55,005 nucleotides of DNA from Crocosphaera chwakensis CCY0110 (GCF_000169335.1 NZ_AAXW01000034.1:1-55005), one strand, 5' to 3'. Positions 16,955-25,702 are shown, counted from the first letter of the stretch. Numbers and translations: made by a program. The notes: generated by a model not told the origin, from the sequence alone.

Positions 16955-18622
16955 TTAATGCTTGTTAAAATTATTACCTAAATTTTCAATTCTAAACCCT
17001 GGTACTTGATAATCTTTTGGTAAATAGTTAGCAGGAATTGTATTTTGATTACCATCCCTAATAGCAGAGTAATGAGGGGACAAAATTTCAATATCTGATT
17101 CATTGCATTTATCTTGAATATTCTGATGAAGATCAGAATAAATATAAAATAATTTACGAGTTTTATCTGTATAAACATTTAATTCATAGCTTACATAAAA
17201 GTCATCTAAACTGGTTTGTAAAACGAAAGGTTTAGGATCTTTTAATAATGAATCTGTAAGATCAGCAGCAGCTAATAAAACTTGATGAACTTTGCGCCAA
17301 GGAACATCATAACCTAATGTGACAGTTGTAGAAATAATTAAAGGAATTCCTGTTTCTCTAGCAGAAGCACTAAAGTTAACCACATTACTATTTAATACGG
17401 TAGCATTCGGTAAAGTCACAATAACATTTTTCGGGGTACGAATGCGAGTCACTAGCAATGTTTTGTCTTCTATATCACCAATAATATCACCAATTTGGAC
17501 GCGATCGCCTAACTGAAATGCGCGGGTATAAATTAAGATAACACCTCCTACAGTATTTGCTACAGCAGAGGTTGAACCCAGGGAGAAAAGAATCCCCAAA
17601 AATACAGAAATACCTCGAAAAGCAGGAGAGTCAAACCCTGGTAAATAAGGAAAAGCAACCACAGCAGCTAAAGCAATGATGAGAAATTGCAAAATATTAT
17701 AAGTTGGGGTTGCCCAATCTTGATAAAATCCAGGTATGGTAATATTTCCTCGTTCTAATTCCTTGAAAACAAATTTACAAAAACGGATAATATAATAAGT
17801 TGAAACAGCAATTAACCCAATCATGAAAATATTGGGAATATAGTTAAGAACAGATTCAGAAATATATAAAATCGCCTTAAAAATATAATCAAAAATTTGA
17901 CTTGATATTTTGCGAGTTAAGGGAAAAAAGCTAAGAATAAAAGGAATATAGAGAAAGAGTATTAAAAGAACCAGGATTACTCTAATAATTTTAATAACTG
18001 CGATTAAACTATTAGTAACTTGCGCCGAACTAATGAGATTTACACTTTGAATTCTCAAACTAGGAATAACTGTATCTTTCCATCTATCTAAAAGATTAAA
18101 TAGTTTCGGAAAAACGAGATCCATTAGTTTAAAAATTAACAAAAGCGATAAAGTAGCAAGAACTGTCCAAACTAAACTAAAAATTCTCGCAATTAAAGTT
18201 CTTTCTTCTCTAAATTGATTAATAGAAGTTTTAATAATTTCTAAGTATTCTTCTGCCAATTCTTGACGAGATTTTCTAGCTGCATTAGCGTCTTCTTCTG
18301 TTAAGGTTGCTAAGATTTTATCTCCTGCGATAATACTTGTAATATTGTCTTGAGTTTCTAATTCAATTGATTCAATAGGTAAAGCATTATCTTCGGAAAA
18401 CTTTTCTAGTCTATCAGTAATCGTATTTGCTCTTTCTTCAGGAGAAAATGATCCTGTTGGTGCTTGTATTTTAAATAAGGTATGATCATTTAAAATAACA
18501 GGATAACCATCAATTTTATTGCCATTACTGCTTTGATCCTGTCCATAAACCACAAAAGAAATCAAAACAAGAGAAAGTGCAATCAAGACAAGATTAATAA
18601 ATGACTTAATTTTTTTATTCAT
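16955..18622 (-). CDS. MscS-family mechanosensitive channel
   Basis: A 555-residue small-conductance mechanosensitive channel homologue in the cell membrane, which releases solutes on osmotic downshock. It starts with a signal-like helix (INLVLIALSLVLISFVVYG), then a periplasmic region of about 110 residues and several membrane helices (about 144-172, 205-235, 255-280, 305-330). The MscS core follows: GISVFLGILFSLGSTSAVANTVGGVILIYTRAFQLGDRVQIGDIIGDIEDKTLLVTRIRTPKNVIVTLPNATVLN (about 340-420). The C-terminal alpha/beta vestibule is present. It is longer than E. coli MscS (286 residues) because of the N-terminal extension, as in many cyanobacterial members. It is convergent with the caspase-like gene. 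Confidence 0.92.
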   Translation of the reverse strand: MNKKIKSFINLVLIALSLVLISFVVYGQDQSSNGNKIDGYPVILNDHTLFKIQAPTGSFSPEERANTITDRLEKFSEDNALPIESIELETQDNITSIIAGDKILATLTEEDANAARKSRQELAEEYLEIIKTSINQFREERTLIARIFSLVWTVLATLSLLLIFKLMDLVFPKLFNLLDRWKDTVIPSLRIQSVNLISSAQVTNSLIAVIKIIRVILVLLILFLYIPFILSFFPLTRKISSQIFDYIFKAILYISESVLNYIPNIFMIGLIAVSTYYIIRFCKFVFKELERGNITIPGFYQDWATPTYNILQFLIIALAAVVAFPYLPGFDSPAFRGISVFLGILFSLGSTSAVANTVGGVILIYTRAFQLGDRVQIGDIIGDIEDKTLLVTRIRTPKNVIVTLPNATVLNSNVVNFSASARETGIPLIISTTVTLGYDVPWRKVHQVLLAAADLTDSLLKDPKPFVLQTSLDDFYVSYELNVYTDKTRKLFYIYSDLHQNIQDKCNESDIEILSPHYSAIRDGNQNTIPANYLPKDYQVPGFRIENLGNNFNKH

Positions 18623-18785
18623 TTTGTCAGAAAGCTAATAAAGATGAAAAACATATCAATGTTTGGACTAGGAAGAAACAGAAGTTATACTCTTGAAGAA
18701 TCCGAGTAATAGACTAGAGAGAATAAAGTACAACAAATTAAATTATAAGTTTGTATTTTCTACAACAATTTTATAAAAAAACTAA

Positions 18786-19712
18786 TTACTTATTTAACCA
18801 GCTTCTTAAATCTTCTACATCAGAAAACTCAAAAATAGCTTCTCCTAATGCTTCAATTTTCTCAATTTCTAGTTCTTGAATTTGAGTTTTCACTTCAGGT
18901 TCAATGATGCCTAGTTTCCGTTCAATTAAACGAATGACTAAGTTTTTTTCTCTCATTATTCCCTGTTCAATTCCCTGTTCAATTCCTTGTTCAATTCCTT
19001 GTTTCATCCAACTGGTAACAATTTCCATAACATCCTCCTGTTCTTGGGGTAAAAAACTGTCTAATTCAGATCGAAAAATGTTTTCTTCTAGTGGATTTAA
19101 AGTAAGATAAGTGTCAATAAATCCTGAAATTAATTGCATTCTGGCTGGATTTAATTTTAAGGTTACTAATAATCTTAAACATTGTGCTTTTACTTTAGCA
19201 CGATCTTGATCCGCTATTTTCATTTTAGCCATTAATGCTGATGCAACGGGATTCGGTTGATTTATGAAATCTCGCCAATTTAACTGGTTAAGCTGCACCA
19301 CACGGTAGTTAAAGTCTAACACTTTAAAATCAGAAAATTCAACTTTGTATTTATTTTCTGCTGCTTTTTGAGGATAATCATAGGAAAAGATAACAATGGG
19401 ATAAATGGGTAACGCAAACTTTTCATGAAGACGAGCAAAATAAGAAAACATTCGTCTATTAAAGTTTGTTTGAGAACTCGATTGTGCTTCAATATGAATT
19501 AAGAAAAAAGAAGGCTGATTTTTAAACTTAACTTGAGCAATTAAATCCGTTTCATATTTGTCTCCTTCCGTAACATCTGTAAAAATTTCTTTATCCAAAA
19601 ACTTGATGTAATTTTCATCAAGATAGGTTATCACTTGAGGAAAAAATAGATCAATAAATTCAATAAAAAAGGTTGAAAGGAGTTCTTTAAATAAGCGATC
19701 ATGATCAACCAT
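18786..19712 (-). CDS. Rpn-family recombination-promoting nuclease/DUF4351-type protein
   Basis: About 308 residues from the ATG at 19712, which follows GGAAG on the coding strand. A GTG at 19733 would extend the frame over the end of the upstream gene and is less likely. Seen: VDHDRLFKELLSTFFIEFIDLFFP, the family's N-terminal helix, then YETDLIAQVKF...FFLIHIEAQ, where Asp and E-x-Q form a PD-(D/E)XK-variant active site (about 57-80 from this start). The C-terminal part has a run of GIEQ repeats encoded by a 12-bp tandem repeat (18959-19006), then the DUF4351-like helix IRLIERKLGIIEPEVKTQIQ..LEALGEAIFEFSDVEDLRSWL. Known Rpn proteins are DNA endonucleases that raise recombination. It is seven bases downstream of the phosphatase gene, probably in one operon. 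Confidence 0.82.
   Translation of the reverse strand: MVDHDRLFKELLSTFFIEFIDLFFPQVITYLDENYIKFLDKEIFTDVTEGDKYETDLIAQVKFKNQPSFFLIHIEAQSSSQTNFNRRMFSYFARLHEKFALPIYPIVIFSYDYPQKAAENKYKVEFSDFKVLDFNYRVVQLNQLNWRDFINQPNPVASALMAKMKIADQDRAKVKAQCLRLLVTLKLNPARMQLISGFIDTYLTLNPLEENIFRSELDSFLPQEQEDVMEIVTSWMKQGIEQGIEQGIEQGIMREKNLVIRLIERKLGIIEPEVKTQIQELEIEKIEALGEAIFEFSDVEDLRSWLNK
18959..19006. repeat. Four 12-bp tandem repeats inside the Rpn-like gene
   Basis: Units TTCCCTGTTCAA, TTCCCTGTTCAA, TTCCTTGTTCAA and TTCCTTGTTTCA run head to tail in frame and encode GIEQ units. Such tracts change copy number by slippage without shifting the frame. Confidence 0.9.
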
Positions 19713-19719
19713 TTTTTTG

Positions 19720-20358
19720 TCAACTTCCTGCACGATCTTGTAATTCTTGACTCATATAAGAGCGATCACCTAATTTTTTCAACAGAGGGCCATGTAACCC
19801 AAATTCAACCACACTCACCGATGCTGCTAACATATCAATACGGTCACGATAACGACCTAAATCAATACCTAATAAATGACACAAAATAATTCTAATGGTC
19901 GTTTTATGAGCAACAACTAACACCTTTCCATCAGGGTATTTTGCCTCAATTTCTGATATAATTAACATAGCTCTACTACCCACTTCGACTGCCGTTTCTC
20001 CATCAGGAGGAGGGTTCCAAGCAGGTTCGGTCATCCAATCAATATATTCCTCTAAATAATTATCTTTAACCCAGTCACGGGTTTTGTTTTCCCACTTACC
20101 AAAATTCATTTCTTTGAGTCCATCTTTGATCTGCATTTCCATTCCTGTTGCGTCACAAAGGGGTTTTGCTGTGGCAATCGTTCGCTTCATGGGACTAACA
20201 TAAATAGCAGACCAATCAAACTTTTTATAAGCATCAGCAAACGCTTTTGCCATTTCTTTTCCTTGAGGGGTTAAATCAGGATCAAGGGTGCCACAAAAAC
20301 TATCTTTGAGACTACTTTCTGTTTCTCCGTGACGCAAAAAATATAGCGTTAAACTCAT
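19720..20358 (-). CDS. Histidine phosphatase superfamily protein (phosphoglycerate mutase-like)
   Basis: A 212-residue branch-1 histidine phosphatase. Seen: LYFLRHGETESS (5-16) with the phosphorylated His10, the substrate-binding Arg in SPMKRTIATAKPL near 59, the acid Glu in LKEMNFGKWE near 85, and the second catalytic His in VLVVAHKTTIRIILCHLLG near 150. All four core residues are present. Members act on phosphosugars, phosphoglycerate or other phosphomonoesters; the substrate cannot be told from sequence. It lies directly upstream of the Rpn-like gene on the same strand and diverges from ycf46. Confidence 0.9.
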   Translation of the reverse strand: MSLTLYFLRHGETESSLKDSFCGTLDPDLTPQGKEMAKAFADAYKKFDWSAIYVSPMKRTIATAKPLCDATGMEMQIKDGLKEMNFGKWENKTRDWVKDNYLEEYIDWMTEPAWNPPPDGETAVEVGSRAMLIISEIEAKYPDGKVLVVAHKTTIRIILCHLLGIDLGRYRDRIDMLAASVSVVEFGLHGPLLKKLGDRSYMSQELQDRAGS

Positions 20359-20526
20359 AATTATTATTCCTAATTAAAGTTAATCAAATAAAATTTTCTC
20401 TCATGAGAAATAGTAATCAAACTTGAGATAAAATTACTGTATGCTAGATTACTAAAAGTAAGGGTTAATTGTTAAGCTAGGCAATGTCCACCTTACCAAA
20501 AAAATATAATAAACAATTGTAATTTA

Positions 20527-22032
20527 ATGATGACCTTTCGAGAAGAATTTGAACTGCTTTTACGAGCCTGTTACCCTTTAATATATATTTCCACCGCCGA
20601 AGAAGAAAGATTGGAAACTGCGATCGCTCAATCTGGGCAAACTATGCAAAACCGCACGGTTTATACTTGGGACTTCGTAGACGGTTATCAAGATAACCCT
20701 AATAACCAAGGAGTCGGTAGACGCAACCCTCTCCAAGCCTTAGAATTTGTGGAAAATTTGCCCAATAATATTGGCGGAATCTTTATTTTACGAGACTTTC
20801 AACGATTCTTAGAAGATGTTTCTATCTCCCGAAAACTCCGAAACCTCGCCCGTAGTTTAAAATCTCAACCCAAAAATATCATTATTATTGCTCCACAAGT
20901 TCAAATTCCCGATGAATTAACCGAAGTTATAACAATTCTTGATTTTCCCCTTCCCACCGCCACAGAAATAAAAAACGAAATACAACGCCTTTTAGGAGCC
21001 ACAGGACAACCTTTATCTGATACATTAGTCGATGAATTAGTTAGAGCGGCACAAGGACTGTCTTTGGAGAGAATACGCCGTGTTTTGACCCTTTGTATTG
21101 CCAGTCATGGACGCATTGAACCCGAAGACGTAGAACTGATTTTGGAAGAAAAACGTCAATCTATCCGTCAAACCCAAATCCTTGACTTTTACCCTGCTAC
21201 TGAACAAATCTCCGATATTGGCGGTTTAGACAACCTCAAAGACTGGTTACTGCGTCGGGGTGGGGCATTTAGCGAAAAAGCAAGGGCTTATGGTTTACCT
21301 CACCCTAGAGGACTGTTATTGGTTGGTATTCAAGGCACGGGAAAGTCTCTCACTGCTAAGGCGATCTCTCACCATTGGCATTTACCCTTATTACGCTTAG
21401 ACGTGGGACGACTGTTTGGGGGGTTAGTCGGAGAGTCCGAGTCTCGCACCCGTCAGATGGTCAGTTTAGCAGAAGCATTAGCCCCTTGTGTGTTATGGAT
21501 TGATGAAATTGATAAAGCCTTTGCAGGGGTAGAAGGAAAAGGAGACGGAGGCACCACTAGCCGTGTATTTGGGACGTTTATCACCTGGTTAGCCGAAAAA
21601 AAATCCCCCGTGTTTGTCGTCGCCACCGCCAACAATATTAAAGCCTTACCCCCAGAAATGCTACGCAAAGGCCGCTTTGACGAAATTTTCTTTGTCGGTT
21701 TGCCCACTCAGAGGGAACGAGAAGCCATTTTTAACGTCCATCTATCTAGACTGCGACCCCATAATCTGAAAACTTACGACATCAAGCGACTCGCTTATGA
21801 AACCCCAGATTTTTCGGGGGCAGAAATTGAACAAACCTTAATTGAAGCTATGCACATTGGGTTTAGTCAAAACCGTGACTTTACCACCGATGATATCCTA
21901 CAAGCAGCGAGTCAAATTATCCCCTTAGCCCGAACTGCTCAAGAAGAAATTGAATTTTTGCAGCAGTGGGCTGCTGCCGGAAAAGCCCGGTTAGCCTCTC
22001 GTCAAAGTAGTTTAAATTCTTTAACCCCTTAA
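20527..22032 (+). CDS. ycf46: Ycf46-type AAA ATPase
   Basis: The 501-residue protein matches the Ycf46 family, found in cyanobacteria and some algal plastid genomes. The N-terminal half (FREEFELLLRACYPLIYISTAEEERLE at 4-30) is the Ycf46-specific regulatory domain. The C-terminal half is an FtsH/Cdc48-like AAA domain: RGLLLVGIQGTGKSLTAKAI (Walker A near 261-268), VLWIDEIDKAFAG (Walker B near 318-330), VVATANNIKALPPEMLRKGRFDEIFFVGLP with sensor 1 and the Arg fingers, then the lid. No metalloprotease HExxH is present, so it is not FtsH itself. Reported work links Ycf46 to inorganic-carbon use and stress-responsive expression in Synechocystis, and I rely on memory for that. Start: ATG 20527 or 20530. 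Confidence 0.9.
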   Translation: MMTFREEFELLLRACYPLIYISTAEEERLETAIAQSGQTMQNRTVYTWDFVDGYQDNPNNQGVGRRNPLQALEFVENLPNNIGGIFILRDFQRFLEDVSISRKLRNLARSLKSQPKNIIIIAPQVQIPDELTEVITILDFPLPTATEIKNEIQRLLGATGQPLSDTLVDELVRAAQGLSLERIRRVLTLCIASHGRIEPEDVELILEEKRQSIRQTQILDFYPATEQISDIGGLDNLKDWLLRRGGAFSEKARAYGLPHPRGLLLVGIQGTGKSLTAKAISHHWHLPLLRLDVGRLFGGLVGESESRTRQMVSLAEALAPCVLWIDEIDKAFAGVEGKGDGGTTSRVFGTFITWLAEKKSPVFVVATANNIKALPPEMLRKGRFDEIFFVGLPTQREREAIFNVHLSRLRPHNLKTYDIKRLAYETPDFSGAEIEQTLIEAMHIGFSQNRDFTTDDILQAASQIIPLARTAQEEIEFLQQWAAAGKARLASRQSSLNSLTP

Positions 22033-22118
22033 GAAATAAATTAGTTTGTAACAGTGGCTAAATTGGGGGAATCAACGTTAAGATTCAACCTTAAGTTATA
22101 TCCTATCCTGTTATCATT

Positions 22119-22607
22119 ATGAATCGTTTATCTGGTGTTTTTCAATTTTTATTAGGATTTTTCCTCGGTATCTTTCTGTTAGTGGGGGGAACCGCTTCCT
22201 TAGCTTATGTGGTTTTTGCTCGCATGAATGCTAACCCTGAAAAACCTACTTTTGCTGAAGAGAAACCCCCAGAAACTACAGCAAAAGCTGAAACTAAACC
22301 GGTTGTTAATAATAAGGAAACCCAAACCCAACCTGTCGAGGAAGTCGTGGCTAAAGAATCTGTGATTGAAGAAGAAACAGAAGACTTACCTGACGGAGCT
22401 TATAAGGCAAAAGTTACCTGGTCAACCGGTTTAAGTGTGCGATCGCAACCTGACTTAAATGCCGAAAGAATTGGCGGTGTTGAATACGATTCTGAGGTGA
22501 TCATACTACAAACCACTGCCGATGGAGATTGGCAGCAAGTCCGTCTCCCTGACTCTCAACAAGAAGGTTGGGTTAAAGCCGGCAATGTGGAAAAAGTAGA
22601 ACAATAA
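22119..22607 (+). CDS. Membrane-anchored SH3 (SH3b) domain protein
   Basis: A 162-residue protein with one N-terminal membrane helix (FQFLLGFFLGIFLLVGGTASLAYVVFA, about 8-34), a Pro/Glu/Thr-rich spacer (about 40-95) and a C-terminal bacterial SH3 domain (VTWSTGLSVRSQPDLNAERIGGVEYDSEVIILQ...WQQVRLPDSQQEGWVKAGNV, about 100-158). The domain presumably faces the periplasm and may bind peptidoglycan or protein peptides, as is typical for SH3b. It follows ycf46 by 86 bp and could be co-transcribed. An intrinsic terminator follows at 22616. Confidence 0.8.
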   Translation: MNRLSGVFQFLLGFFLGIFLLVGGTASLAYVVFARMNANPEKPTFAEEKPPETTAKAETKPVVNNKETQTQPVEEVVAKESVIEEETEDLPDGAYKAKVTWSTGLSVRSQPDLNAERIGGVEYDSEVIILQTTADGDWQQVRLPDSQQEGWVKAGNVEKVEQ

Positions 22608-22611
22608 TTAA

Positions 22612-22640
22612 GTAGGGTGGGCATTGCCCACCTTTTTTTT
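22612..22640 (+). terminator. Intrinsic terminator made of the GTAGGGTGGGC palindromic repeat
   Basis: GGTGGGC (22616-22622), loop ATT, GCCCACC (22626-22632) and eight Ts. The same GTAGGGTGGG...CCCACC core recurs at 26275 and 34291, each just after a gene end. Here it clearly has terminator form. Confidence 0.85.
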
Positions 22641-22691
22641 TGCTGATAACGTAGTTGGTAATTTAATGTTATAAGCAAACTAACAAAGTAA

Positions 22692-22820
22692 ATTTCTGTT
22701 TTACGGGTTATAGTACATACATTTAAGATGTTGGATGAATCATTATCTGAAATTCGTCTGATTTCAGCGCGTAAAGCAAACAGTGAAGAAGCAGAAATTT
22801 ATTATCAGAGACAACTATGA
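22692..22820 (+). pseudogene. BrnT-type toxin remnant (C-terminal part only)
   Basis: After an in-frame TAA at 22689, an open stretch of 42 codons reads ISVLRVIVHTFKM, then LSEIRLISARKANSEEAEIY, then YQRQL and stop. The segment V-x-V-x-HT followed by IRLISARKA and a terminal E-x-x-x-YY is the C-terminal signature of BrnT ribonuclease toxins (about 90 residues). The N-terminal half is missing or unrecognisable. Its stop overlaps the start of the antitoxin frame (ATGA, 22817-22820), as in intact brnTA operons. An ATG at 22728 could allow a 30-residue peptide, but no function is expected. Confidence 0.7.
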
Positions 22821-23017
22821 AAGCAAATTATGATTTTTCTCAAGGGGAATAGGGAAAGTTTTATAACCCTGATGCAGTATTTGCATTTCCGATTTATCTT
22901 GAAGCAGATGTTAATGAATTTATAGTAGAATTGGCGAAAAAAAAAGGAGTTAAAGTGGAAATTTTAGTTAATGAATTATTAAGAAATCAGATTGAAATTC
23001 TCGATACTGCAAAATAG
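22817..23017 (+). pseudogene. BrnA/CopG-type antitoxin with an amber stop at codon 12
   Basis: ATG at 22817 reads MKANYDFSQGE, then TAG (22850-22852), then continues in frame for 54 more codons (GKFYNPDAVFAFPIYLEADV, VNELLRNQIEILDTAK) to a TAG at 23015. The opening DFSQG(E/K)RGKF-like pattern and the short ribbon-helix-helix-like body match antitoxins that follow BrnT-type toxins. One substitution in the TAG codon would restore the full 66-codon frame. Overlap with the toxin remnant preserves the original operon layout. Readthrough or an error in this assembly cannot be excluded. Confidence 0.7.
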
Positions 23018-23067
23018 CCATTCAAATATTAATAAGTTACATTATATTGTAAAATTTTATCCGTAAG

Positions 23068-25074
23068 ATGCAATTAGCAAGTATTGATATTCAATCTCGT
23101 CCTCTCCGTTTAGTTTATTTAGTAAAAAATCAAGCAGATATTCTTGATGCAGTTAAACTTTATACTCATGTTTGGGGCGGTTTTGCTAATGCTATTTTTC
23201 CTATTCCTAGCAATGATGAAGAACTTGAAAAACTTAAGTTTGCTTTAAGTTCAATTAATCCAGATTTTATTTATTCGTCTACACAACTCAATGAGAATCT
23301 TATCGAAGAAATTAAACCATTTAGTAGAGTATTTGGTTATCTTACTAATGATAGAATTTCAGAATTTGCACAAGGATTAAATTACGGATTACTTATTAAT
23401 AATTTTCCCAATATAATTAACCTGCTTCTTGATAAATATTCTGCACCCTTACCAGAAAGTAATATCATTTTTGGTGAACTTGACGGAAAATATAGTTTTA
23501 ATATTGCCTTACAAGGAGGTATTTTAAATGAAAACTATAATAGATTTTTAAAAGAACATTTTAACTCTAAAGTTCTGACTCATCCTAACAATATTGAGCA
23601 ATTAATTAAAATAAGTTTTTTACTAGCTAATACCAATCAGCCACTTAATTTAACTAGGTTTGGCATTTCTAATAGTGAGGGAACTGGATACTGGTACACT
23701 TACTATAGATGGATAAAAAATAGGTTTGCATTGTACATTTTTTGTGAAGATGATACTAATATAAAAGTCGCTTGTGATTACTGGAATTCTTCTATCATTG
23801 GTCAATCTAATAAACTTTTTCTACCTAAACAAGATTTTCTAGATCATCTTAATGATGTAATCGATACTTCTTTTGAAGTTATGCCTTTTCTTGATACAAT
23901 ATTTGTTACTATTTCTCTAGAAAAACAAGAAGCTATTAATTTAGCTCATAATCTTCAAGACATTTTAGAAAAAAAATGTTTATGTAAAGCTTTTTATATA
24001 AGAATCAATTACTATGATAAAATAAAGAAGTTTCTACAAAAGAAATATAACTGGCAATTAAATACAGAAACAAAAAACAAAGAATTATCAAATATTCTAT
24101 CTAACTTTGCCAAGGCTCTTAGTGATTTAACAGATAAATATCAAGAAGTAGTCACCTACGATACAATAAAGAAGTTTCTACAAAAGGAATGTAACTGGCA
24201 ATTAAATACAAAAAAAAGAAATAAAGAATTATCAAATATCCTATCCAATTTTGTAGAAAAAGGATTAATCAATCGTGGTTATTCTGCTAATTGTCCGACT
24301 TGCAATTTGATCAATTTTTATTCATTGGAAAAGGTCAAAGAATTCAATGAATGTCAAGGATGCGGTGAATCTTTTCTATTACCTTTTGATACCCATGAAA
24401 CCATTACTTATCAACTGAATGAATTAGCACTGAAATTATTTGAAACAGGTGGATTACCTATTCTAATGTCTATCAATATTCTCTCTCAAATTGAATGGTC
24501 AAATTATTTTCAATTAGGAGGAGAATTAACAAATGAAGGTGAAAAACATAACTTTGCTGAAGTTGATTTATTTTGGTTAACAGAACACTGTTTAACGATT
24601 GTCGAATGTAAATCTATTTATGAAAATGGAGATCCTGAAAATATTAGTGATAAGACAAGACAAAGAATTAATGAAGCTTGTAATCAGTTTGAAAAGTTAA
24701 TTAAAGAAGTTGCACCCTTAGTTGATGCTAAAGTTGTTGTTTTAAGTATCGTTACTAACCTTTCTTATTCTAGGATAATTGAAATTATAAAAATAAATGA
24801 CTTAGTAAACCTGGGTCAAGAAAATAATATTAAAGTACATTTAATTGTGAACTGGGAACTTTATATAAACGGACAAAATAAAGTAGATTTAAGAACTCAA
24901 CGTCCTCATATCATTGATCAATTTTTTCCTGATTATTATACAATGGGAGAATTAGATACAGTTAAACTAGAGAAACATTCAAAAGAAAATTATAAATCAC
25001 CCATTGTAAAAAGGAATCGTATTATAGATGAAGAGGTTCTAAGGAAATGGAGAGAAGAAATTATCAAAAAATAG
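23068..25074 (+). CDS. Large protein with a zinc ribbon and a PD-(D/E)XK-like nuclease motif, function unknown
   Basis: A 668-residue protein I do not recognise as a named family. N-terminal alpha/beta region: PLRLVYLVKNQADILDAVKL, then THVWGGFANAIFPIP (about 12-47). A four-Cys zinc ribbon lies at C409-x2-C412 and C429-x2-C432. Next come the residues E498-x-D500 and, 13 residues on, IVECKS with E513 and K515, the arrangement expected of a PD-(D/E)XK nuclease core (AEVDLFW...TIVECK). Residues about 317-348 and 365-396 are near-identical copies of one helix-rich segment (IKKFLQK..NWQLNT..NKELSNILSNF), offset by 48 residues. No helicase, methylase or ATPase partner lies next to it. A DUF29 gene follows 34 bp downstream. 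Inference: a nuclease-type effector, possibly for defence or DNA repair. Confidence 0.7.
   Translation: MQLASIDIQSRPLRLVYLVKNQADILDAVKLYTHVWGGFANAIFPIPSNDEELEKLKFALSSINPDFIYSSTQLNENLIEEIKPFSRVFGYLTNDRISEFAQGLNYGLLINNFPNIINLLLDKYSAPLPESNIIFGELDGKYSFNIALQGGILNENYNRFLKEHFNSKVLTHPNNIEQLIKISFLLANTNQPLNLTRFGISNSEGTGYWYTYYRWIKNRFALYIFCEDDTNIKVACDYWNSSIIGQSNKLFLPKQDFLDHLNDVIDTSFEVMPFLDTIFVTISLEKQEAINLAHNLQDILEKKCLCKAFYIRINYYDKIKKFLQKKYNWQLNTETKNKELSNILSNFAKALSDLTDKYQEVVTYDTIKKFLQKECNWQLNTKKRNKELSNILSNFVEKGLINRGYSANCPTCNLINFYSLEKVKEFNECQGCGESFLLPFDTHETITYQLNELALKLFETGGLPILMSINILSQIEWSNYFQLGGELTNEGEKHNFAEVDLFWLTEHCLTIVECKSIYENGDPENISDKTRQRINEACNQFEKLIKEVAPLVDAKVVVLSIVTNLSYSRIIEIIKINDLVNLGQENNIKVHLIVNWELYINGQNKVDLRTQRPHIIDQFFPDYYTMGELDTVKLEKHSKENYKSPIVKRNRIIDEEVLRKWREEIIKK
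24020..24259 (+). repeat. Two-copy in-frame 144-bp tandem duplication
   Basis: The stretch beginning AATAAAGAAGTTTCTACAAA at 24021 recurs at 24165, a 144-bp offset (48 codons). About 95 bp of each unit is nearly identical at DNA level, including many synonymous sites, so the duplication is recent. The spacer between copies (about 24115-24163) has no obvious counterpart after the second copy. Confidence 0.85.
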
Positions 25075-25108
25075 CATTATAATATTTGTAATCAGGAAGT
25101 CGTTAACC

Positions 25109-25567
25109 ATGACTAATAAATTAACGTTAAATACCAAAACCCTTTATGACCAAGATTTTAATCTCTGGTTAGAAACAACAATTAATTCTCTCAAAGAAGG
25201 AAAATTATTAGAAATTGATTACGATAACTTAATAGAAGAATTAGAAGATATGGGGAAAAGCGAAAAAAATGCCTTGAAAAGTAATTTAAAAATTTTACTA
25301 ATGCACCTCCTCAAGTATAAATATCAAGCCAACAAAATAACTAATAGTTGGCGTTATACTATCACAGAACACCGACAAAGAATAAGAGATAGTCTAGAAA
25401 ACAGTCCTAGTTTAAACCCTTTCTTAAGAGAAATTTTTGATAAATCCTATGAAGATGCTAGACGGTTAGCAGCAGATGAAACTGGTTTACCTATTAATCA
25501 ATTCCCTCAAGATTGTCCTTTTGTATTAGATGATATTTTAAATTTGGATTATTTACCTAACTTATAG
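25109..25567 (+). CDS. DUF29 family protein
   Basis: A 152-residue member of DUF29, a small helical family expanded in cyanobacteria with no known role. Seen: TLYDQDFNLWLETTINSLKEGKLLEIDYDNLIEELEDMGKSEKNALKSNLKILLMHLLKYKYQ, the diagnostic N-terminal block, and the later NSWRYTITEHRQRIRDSLENSPSL and LPINQFPQDCPF. The ATG at 25109 has AGGAAG ten bases upstream. It is 34 bp after the 668-residue gene on the same strand and may be co-transcribed. A second DUF29 gene starts at 54750. Confidence 0.88.
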   Translation: MTNKLTLNTKTLYDQDFNLWLETTINSLKEGKLLEIDYDNLIEELEDMGKSEKNALKSNLKILLMHLLKYKYQANKITNSWRYTITEHRQRIRDSLENSPSLNPFLREIFDKSYEDARRLAADETGLPINQFPQDCPFVLDDILNLDYLPNL

Positions 25568-25580
25568 TAGTCACAAAAAA

Positions 25581-25623
25581 ATCGCATAAATCACCCAATG
25601 ATTCCCACATTCCATGCGATCGC
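25581..25623. repeat. 43-bp copy of an internal segment of the downstream flavodiiron gene
   Basis: Bases 25581-25623 match 26397-26439 at 41 of 43 positions in the same orientation. The second copy lies inside the flavin-reductase part of the flavodiiron gene (minus strand), and both end in the HIP1 core GCGATCGC. The two copies flank a Uma2 gene and its palindromic terminator. Confidence 0.9.
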
Positions 25624-25702
25624 TTATAAGTTAGATTAAGTAACAAAACTCAATACTAACTCTATCAGTAACCCATCGGTTAAAATTAGTCTATAGTTAA
25701 TA

